Shown: one piece after another, positions 58,660 through 64,000 of the stretch
Numbering within the stretch: position 1 is the stretch's first letter
Layout of the letters: each line of letters begins with the position of its first letter
Assembly: GCA_905181765.1 (NCBI GenBank)
Contig: CAJIYW010000001.1
Span: forward strand, 1-64,000
Source of the DNA: Flavobacteriales bacterium UBA6772
GTDB lineage: Bacteria > Bacteroidota > Bacteroidia > Flavobacteriales > Flavobacteriaceae
DNA: 64,000 bases
Direction of reading: 5' to 3'
Translations under genes and position numbers: made by a program
Notes under the pieces: model-generated
Seen by the model: only the letters and a program-made list of their open reading frames with translations
The model's database searches: none
Told to the model about the DNA's origin: nothing

Positions 58660-59780
58660 ATGAAACATATAAAAACAATTTACAAAGCATTTATTATTCT
58701 ATTTTTTATTAGTGCTTGTACAGAAGACGAAAATTTAGATTTTCTAGAAAATATTGCACCACCAACAAATGTGGAAGCTATATTTAAAATAACACAAGAT
58801 AATACTGGTTTAGTTACGGTAATACCAACAGCTGAGGGTACAGTGTCTTTTGATGTGCATTTTGGAGATACCACTGTAGAACCAGCAAAATTAGAGCAAG
58901 GAACTACTGTAGATCACATTTATGGGGAGGGAGATTACGAAGTTACTGTGATAGCATATAATTCTACAGGTAAATCTATAGAAATGTTGTTACCACTAGT
59001 TGTCTCATTTCAAGCTCCACAAAACTTGGTGGTTACTTTAGAAAATGATGCAGCAGTGTCTAAGCAATTAAACATTACTGCTACAGCAGATTTTGCAACT
59101 ACCTATGAATTTTATTCAGGGTGAAGCATCAGTTACGCAGCCAGTTGCTATTGCTAATATTGGCGATGTTCTAAACTACCAATACGCTGAAGCTGGAGTT
59201 TATGATGTTAAAGTAATTGCCAAAGGTGGTGCTGTATGAAACTACGGAATATCACTGTAGAATTTGAAGTAACAGAAATATTAGCACCATTAACTTCTGC
59301 ACCTTTCCTAAAACAAGGGATGCTGGGGATGTAGTCTCTATTTTTAGTGATAAGTATACAGATGTGTCTTTAAGTGAACTTCCTACATCTTGGTCTGCGG
59401 GAGGCCTAGCAGAAACTGCGGTAAATGGTGATAATATTTGGAAGCTTACAAATCTAGATTATATTGGTATTGTAACAAATTACGCAAGCGGTATAGACCT
59501 TTCTTCTATGGAAAAAATGCATATTGATTACTGGGTGCCAGAAGGTGTTACTAATGGATTGTTAGTCAAGATTGTAAATACAGTAGATAGTGGAGAAGCA
59601 GTAGCTTCTTTAGGAACCACTGTCGGTGGTTCTTGGCAAAGTATTGAAGTAGATATGTCAGTGTTTAATGCAGGGAATCTTTCAAACAAAAATAAAATAA
59701 CTCAAATTTTAATAGACGTATTAGAACTAGAGGGAATAAGTGCAGTTTACATCGATAACTTTTACTTTTATAAAAATTAA
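58660..59780 (+). pseudogene. PKD-domain surface glycan-binding lipoprotein of the PUL (several frameshifts)
   Basis: About 370 codons. Lipobox ISAC (Cys about 20), then IAPPTNVEAIFKITQDNTGL and a PKD domain (FDVHFGDTTVEPAKLEQGTT, VDHIYGEGDYEVTVIAYNST). A second PKD-like unit is split by shifts near 59120, 59235, 59310. The last frame (59364-59780) is a galactose-binding-like or CBM-type fold: LSSMEKMHIDYWVPEGVTNG, GSWQSIEVDMSVFNAGNL, AVYIDNFYFYKN. Position after SusD and the domain make-up fit a surface glycan-binding protein (SusE/F position). Laminarin is the likely ligand, by context. Confidence 0.75.
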
Positions 59781-59783
59781 ACA

Positions 59784-61484
59784 ATGATTATGAAAAAATT
59801 TAAAAAATTTTATATAATTCTAATTTCTTTAATGACAGCTTTCTATGGTTGTCAAGAAAATGAATATCAATTTGGAGATATTATTGCTCCAAGTTCAAAT
59901 CGTTATTAATGCGGAGATTAGTCGGTCAAGATGTTAATGATCCTGATTTAGCAAATGGAGATGGTAGTGGTATCGTGAATTTTACAGCAACGGCAGACAA
60001 TGCGTCTTCTTATGTTTATTACTTTAATGGAGTTGCAGAAGCTTCACCATCAGGTATTTTCTCAAAAAGATTTTCTAAAGTTGGTACAAACATATATACA
60101 GTTGTTGTAAAAGCAAATAGTACAGGTGGTGTTTCAACTACTAAATCTATGGATATTGAAGTATACAGTTCTTTTACAGATGTAGAAGCTGAAAACTTTT
60201 TAAGTGGTGCTAATATCGGTGATAGTAAAAAATGGTACTGGCAAGCAGATGTAGATCTGCATGTTGGTTTAGGGCCAGTTTCGGATGATTATGGAAATGG
60301 AGAATTTTCTTATGAAGCATGGTGGAATGATATTAAGGCTTGGGATTCAGAAAAAGCGTGTATGTATGACAATGAATTTGTATTTACAAGAACAGCTAGA
60401 TGGTCTTACGTTTGAACAAACTGTAGGCCCTGCTTTTGTTCCAGCTGACTTATGCTGGTGTTATAGGTGTTGTAGGACGATCAATGTCATGAGAAACAGT
60501 TGCTACAAACATGTTTGGTATAAAAAGTGTTTCTTTTGGACCCTCAACATCAAAAGCTGCTTTAGAAGGGACTTATGGTATAGATGCACAAGGAAACCAA
60601 AACCATATAGAGGAACTACTTTTGATATTTCTGATGGAGGTTTTATGGGTTGGTTAGTGGGTTCTAGCAAGTACGATATAATTTCTGTTTCTGATGATGA
60701 ATTAATTGTTAGAATAATTGAGTCTACGGGAGATGGTCTAGCATGGTACCATAAATTCACATCTACAAAACCTTCGCAAGACGCTAGCTATGCGTATAAC
60801 GATTTAGTTTGGGAAGATGATTTCAATACAGACGGCGCACCCGATGCTACAAATTGGACCTACGATCTAGGTGCAGGAGGTTGGGGTAATGGTGAAGTAC
60901 AAACATATACAAATTCAGCAGAGAACGCGAAAGTATTAGATGGCTCTTTAATTATAACAGCTAAAGCTGATGGTAGTGGTGGTTATACTTCTGCGAGATT
61001 AAAATCTCAAGGATTACGTAAATTTACTTATGGTAGAATTGAAGTAAGAGCAAAATTACCTGCATCAGCAGGTACTTGGCCAGCAATTTGGATGCTAGGT
61101 TCTAATAATCCTACTGTTAGTTGGCCATATTGTGGCGAAATTGATATTATGGAACAAACAGGTGCTAACAAAGAGACTACTTTAGGTACTCTTCATTGGT
61201 ATAATACGACTGCAAGTGCTAATGCAAGTTATGGTGAAACTACTGCTGTTGCAGATGCTTCCTCTGATTTTCATTTATATACCGTAGAATGGTCAGATAC
61301 TTCAATAAAAATATATTTAGATGATGTTAGCTTTTTTGAAATGGCCAATGATAGTACTTTACCATTTAATGCAGATTTCTTTATGATATTAAATATTGCA
61401 ATGGGTGGTACTTTGGGAGGAGATATTGATCCAAGTTTTACAGAAGATACTATGGAAATTGATTATGTAAAAGTCTTTCAATAA
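59784..61484 (+). pseudogene. GH16 endo-beta-1,3-glucanase (laminarinase), several frameshifts
   Basis: About 565 codons. Starts at ATG 59784 or 59790 with a signal ending FYGC. Early shift near 59890, then a PKD-like domain (SSYVYYFNGVAEASPSGIFS). Shifts between about 60400 and 60580 interrupt a second beta module. From about 60600 the frame is open through the GH16 domain: LVWEDDFNTDGAPDATNWTY, WGNGEVQTYTN, GRIEVRAKLPASAGTWPAIW, the catalytic GEIDIMEQ (nucleophile and acid/base Glu), and LNIAMGGTLGG. The WGN-E-QTYT and EIDIME pattern is that of laminarinases. Followed by a terminator. Confidence 0.88.
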
Positions 61485-61501
61485 AAAATAGTTCATAACT
61501 C

Positions 61502-61533
61502 AAGGTCATTTATTTAATAGATGACCTTTTTTT
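61502..61533 (+). terminator. Rho-independent terminator after GH16
   Basis: AAGGTCAT (61502-61509) pairs with ATGACCTT (61521-61528), followed by T-rich sequence. It separates susC-susD-SGBP-GH16 from the next gene, at least in part. Confidence 0.75.
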
Positions 61534-61660
61534 ATTAGATGACATTTTTAGGATATTGTAACGAAAGGAGTCAATTAAAAAAAGACTTTATAACTGAAAT
61601 TCACATGCTCAATTTTGAGTGAATTAGAAAAGTATTTAATAATAGTAACTGGATATAATT

Positions 61661-62980
61661 ATGAGAAACAAGGTTTTAGCCTTACTGTTTTTATGTATTT
61701 CATGTACACTGTATTCTCAGAATTACAAAGTAATTGTTGAGAAAAGTGACCAAGGCATGAAGCTTCTCGTTGATGGAAACGATTTCATGATAAATGGTAT
61801 GAATTGGGATTATGTTCCAATTGGTAAAAACTATGAATACAGTCTTTGGAAGCAATCAGATGAATTGATTAGAGCCGCTTTAGATGCTGAAATGAGTCTC
61901 TTAAAGAACATGGGCGTTAATACCATTAGAGTGTATACAGGTATGCAGCCTAAATGGATTACTTATGTTTATGAAACATACGGAATTTACACAATGCTAA
62001 ACCATACGTTTGGTAGATATGGCTTAACAATAAATGGAGTTTGGACACCAGTTACTGCATATAAAGATCCTAAAACTAAGATTTTGCTATTGTCAGAAGT
62101 TACAGCAATTGCCAAGGAGTATAAGGATACCCCAGGATTGTTATTGTTTCTATTAGGAAATGAAAATAATTACGGTTTGTTTTGGTCAGGAGCAGAAACA
62201 GAAGATTTTCCAGAGGGTGATGAAAAGAAAAAATTTATAGGTGAACGTCTTGGTAGACCAATGTATAAATTGATGAATGACGCAGCTATTAAAATGAAAT
62301 CGATAAATAATAATTTACCAATTGCTATTTGTAATGGTGATTTGTTGTTTGTAGAAATTATTGCTGAGGAATGTACGGATATAGATATTTACGGAACCAA
62401 TATGTACCGTGGTAAATCGTTTACAGATGCTTTTGAAAAAGCGAAAAAGGAATTAGACATGCCAATTTTATTTACAGAATTTGGTGCAGATGCTTTTAAT
62501 GTAATATCCAATAAAGAAGACCAAGAAATGCAAGCATTTTATATGGTAGAGAACTGGAAAGAAATTTATCAAAATGCTGCAGGCTTGGGTAAATCTGGAA
62601 ATGCAATTGGTGGGTTTACATTTCAATTTTCAGATGGATGGTGGAAATATGGGCAAACAAAAAATTTAGATGTACACGATAACAATGCTTCTTGGTTTAA
62701 CAGAGGCTATAATTTAGATGTAAAAGGTATTAATAGTAGTAATAATAATATGAATGAAGAGTGGTTTGGAGTTTGCGCTAAGGGCCCAACTAATTCAAAA
62801 GGTTTGTATACTTTATACCCAAGAGCGGCCTATTTTGCTTTGCAAGAGGTACATCAGTTAAACCCATTTCTAAAAGAAATGAATTTAACTATTATTTCTG
62901 AACATTTTAAAAAGATAAGATTAAAAAAACATGTTTTAAAGGCTAAAGAACAGATGGCGACCTTGTTGAAAAATGAGTAG
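61661..62980 (+). CDS. TIM-barrel glycoside hydrolase (clan GH-A, GH2-like)
   Basis: 439 residues. Signal peptide (LALLFLCISCTLYSQ), possibly with a lipobox-like ISC. The barrel has MNWDYVPIGKNYEYSLWKQS, LLKNMGVNTIRVYTGMQPKW, the acid/base motif LLFLLGNENNYGLFW, IDIYGTNMYRGKSFTDAF, and the nucleophile strand PILFTEFGADAF. Genomes usually label such proteins GH2 TIM-barrel domain proteins, but the beta-sandwich domains of GH2 are missing. In a laminarin locus, beta-glucosidase or beta-1,3-glucanase activity is plausible; the exact family is unsettled. Intact frame. Confidence 0.75.
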   Translation: MRNKVLALLFLCISCTLYSQNYKVIVEKSDQGMKLLVDGNDFMINGMNWDYVPIGKNYEYSLWKQSDELIRAALDAEMSLLKNMGVNTIRVYTGMQPKWITYVYETYGIYTMLNHTFGRYGLTINGVWTPVTAYKDPKTKILLLSEVTAIAKEYKDTPGLLLFLLGNENNYGLFWSGAETEDFPEGDEKKKFIGERLGRPMYKLMNDAAIKMKSINNNLPIAICNGDLLFVEIIAEECTDIDIYGTNMYRGKSFTDAFEKAKKELDMPILFTEFGADAFNVISNKEDQEMQAFYMVENWKEIYQNAAGLGKSGNAIGGFTFQFSDGWWKYGQTKNLDVHDNNASWFNRGYNLDVKGINSSNNNMNEEWFGVCAKGPTNSKGLYTLYPRAAYFALQEVHQLNPFLKEMNLTIISEHFKKIRLKKHVLKAKEQMATLLKNE

Positions 62981-63065
62981 CACCGCATATTTTATGTAAT
63001 ACGTATATAATTTTAATAAAAACCTCTTTAAAATAAATGTAGAGGTTCATAGAAGAACAATTTTA

Positions 63066-64000
63066 ATGACAAAAAAGACTATTTTTTTAGGAAAAAATAA
63101 AGCAGATTTTCAATCGCAAGAGGTAAAAGGTGAAATGATTCACTTTGAAAATGAAACCTATTATAAGATTGCTAATAGTAATGAAATGAGACCGTTCTTT
63201 ATGAGTATTGTTTCAGACTCAAATCATTGGATGTTTATTTCAAGTAATGGAGGTCTTACTGCAGGTAGAAAAAACAGTGAGTATTCATTGTTTCCTTATT
63301 ATACAGACGATAAAATTACAGAAGCTGCTGATGTTACAGGAAGTAAATCTATTTTTCAGGTTTCAAAAAACGGAAATATTTATTTATGGGAACCTTTTTC
63401 ACAAAGACAAATTGGCTTGTATGAAACAAGACAAAATTTATATAAAAACAGTTTTGGAAATAAAGTTATTTTCGAAGAAATTAATGAGGATTTAGGAATT
63501 ACTTTTAGATATCAGTGGAGTTCCACAGATACCTATGGTTTTGTGAAAAAATCGACTTTAATAAATAATTCATCAGAAAAAGTACAAGTTACATTTTTAG
63601 ATGGATTACAAAATATTATTCCTTCAGACGTTGAGACAGATTTACAAAACTCTAGAAGTAATTTAGTAGATGCTTACAAGAAAAGTGAATTACAACTTGC
63701 ATCTGGTTTAGGAGTTTATGCTTTAAGTGCAATAATTGTAGACAAAGCAGAGCCTAGCGAAGCTTTAAAAGCAAATATTGTTTGGTCTTTAGGTATCGAA
63801 AATCCAACATATTTATTATCATCATTACAATTAGATAACTTTAGAAGAGGAAAAGAAATACATCAAGAAGTAGATGTAAAAGCAGAAAAAGGGGCTTATT
63901 TTATTAGTGCTGATATCACCTTAGATGCAAATGAAACGAAGGAATGGCGTTTTGTTGCAAATGTAAATCAAACAATAGGCGCTATTGAAATACTTTCTAA
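63066..64000 (+). CDS. Probable beta-1,3-glucan phosphorylase (GH149/GH94-like), 5' part only
   Basis: Open from ATG 63066 to the window edge, 311 codons, no stop. No signal peptide (MTKKTIFLGKNKADFQ), so cytoplasmic. The sequence is beta-rich: NSNEMRPFFMSIVSDSNHWM, FISSNGGLTAGRKNSEYSLF, PYYTDDKITEAADVTGSKSI, GITFRYQWSSTDTYGFVKKS, resembling the N-terminal domain of GH94-clan phosphorylases, especially the GH149 beta-1,3-oligoglucan phosphorylases that occur in flavobacterial laminarin loci. The catalytic domain lies beyond the window. It would split imported laminari-oligosaccharides to glucose 1-phosphate. Confidence 0.6.
   Translation, partial: MTKKTIFLGKNKADFQSQEVKGEMIHFENETYYKIANSNEMRPFFMSIVSDSNHWMFISSNGGLTAGRKNSEYSLFPYYTDDKITEAADVTGSKSIFQVSKNGNIYLWEPFSQRQIGLYETRQNLYKNSFGNKVIFEEINEDLGITFRYQWSSTDTYGFVKKSTLINNSSEKVQVTFLDGLQNIIPSDVETDLQNSRSNLVDAYKKSELQLASGLGVYALSAIIVDKAEPSEALKANIVWSLGIENPTYLLSSLQLDNFRRGKEIHQEVDVKAEKGAYFISADITLDANETKEWRFVANVNQTIGAIEILS

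Noticed and set aside
1-64000. tRNA, rRNA or CRISPR array
   Set aside because: No cloverleaf-like CCA-ending segment, no conserved rRNA stretch and no regularly spaced repeats were seen.

Overview
The window is low-GC DNA from a member of the Flavobacteriaceae, most like a marine Polaribacter-type organism. This rests on gene content recalled from the family: gldF/gldG gliding genes, the conserved bamD - RNA polymerase omega - coaBC - DUF4835 - recN order, DUF6090, DUF2911 and DUF6913 proteins, SusC/SusD pairs, TAnnTTTG-type promoters and the absence of Shine-Dalgarno sequences. I saw no rRNA, tRNA, CRISPR array or transposase gene.

Layout. 0.1-3.2 kb: an AlkB-like monooxygenase, a bestrophin-like channel and a DUF6090 protein. 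3.2-7.7 kb: an accessory, decayed stretch with a terminal-inverted-repeat element, attC-like inverted repeats, gene scraps, a broken restriction-type nuclease gene carrying an EF-Ts-like segment, and a hairpin-rich spacer. 7.7-12.2 kb: MscS channel, lipoprotein, DUF2911 protein, aquaporin, SDR protein. 12.4-20.7 kb: gldG/gldF, small enzymes, phoH, purC, fabV. 21-28.3 kb: TerC, TauE/SafE, acetyl-CoA synthetase, ABC exporter, NUDIX and M42 peptidase. 28.6-34.9 kb: an ABC ATPase, a giant ABC-permease/M1-peptidase fusion, a phytase-like lipoprotein and DUF6913. 35-43.7 kb: dapA, bamD, omega, coaBC, DUF4835, recN, fabI (with a decayed partial copy behind it), an unknown gene and a GT2 glycosyltransferase.

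43.7-50.9 kb is a probable N-glycan degradation locus: CutC, GH20 beta-hexosaminidase, GH92 alpha-mannosidase, a relic of a second GH92, and glycosylasparaginase, which together could strip mannose, cut GlcNAc and finally cleave GlcNAc-Asn. 51.1-64 kb is a probable laminarin (beta-1,3-glucan) utilisation locus: a membrane-bound sensor/HTH regulator, SusC, SusD, a PKD-type surface glycan-binding lipoprotein, a GH16 endoglucanase, a TIM-barrel glycosidase and the start of a GH149/GH94-like phosphorylase that runs off the window.

A dominant property of the sequence is the number of single-base frameshifts: at least 25, many in genes that should be intact (recN, gldF, susC, susD, M42 peptidase, cutC). 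Where family motifs allow the shift to be placed, it fits loss of one base, often in a homopolymer, so most look like sequencing or assembly errors rather than real pseudogenes. Genes with one shift are typed CDS and spanned whole; genes with several shifts, or genuine scraps, are typed pseudogene.
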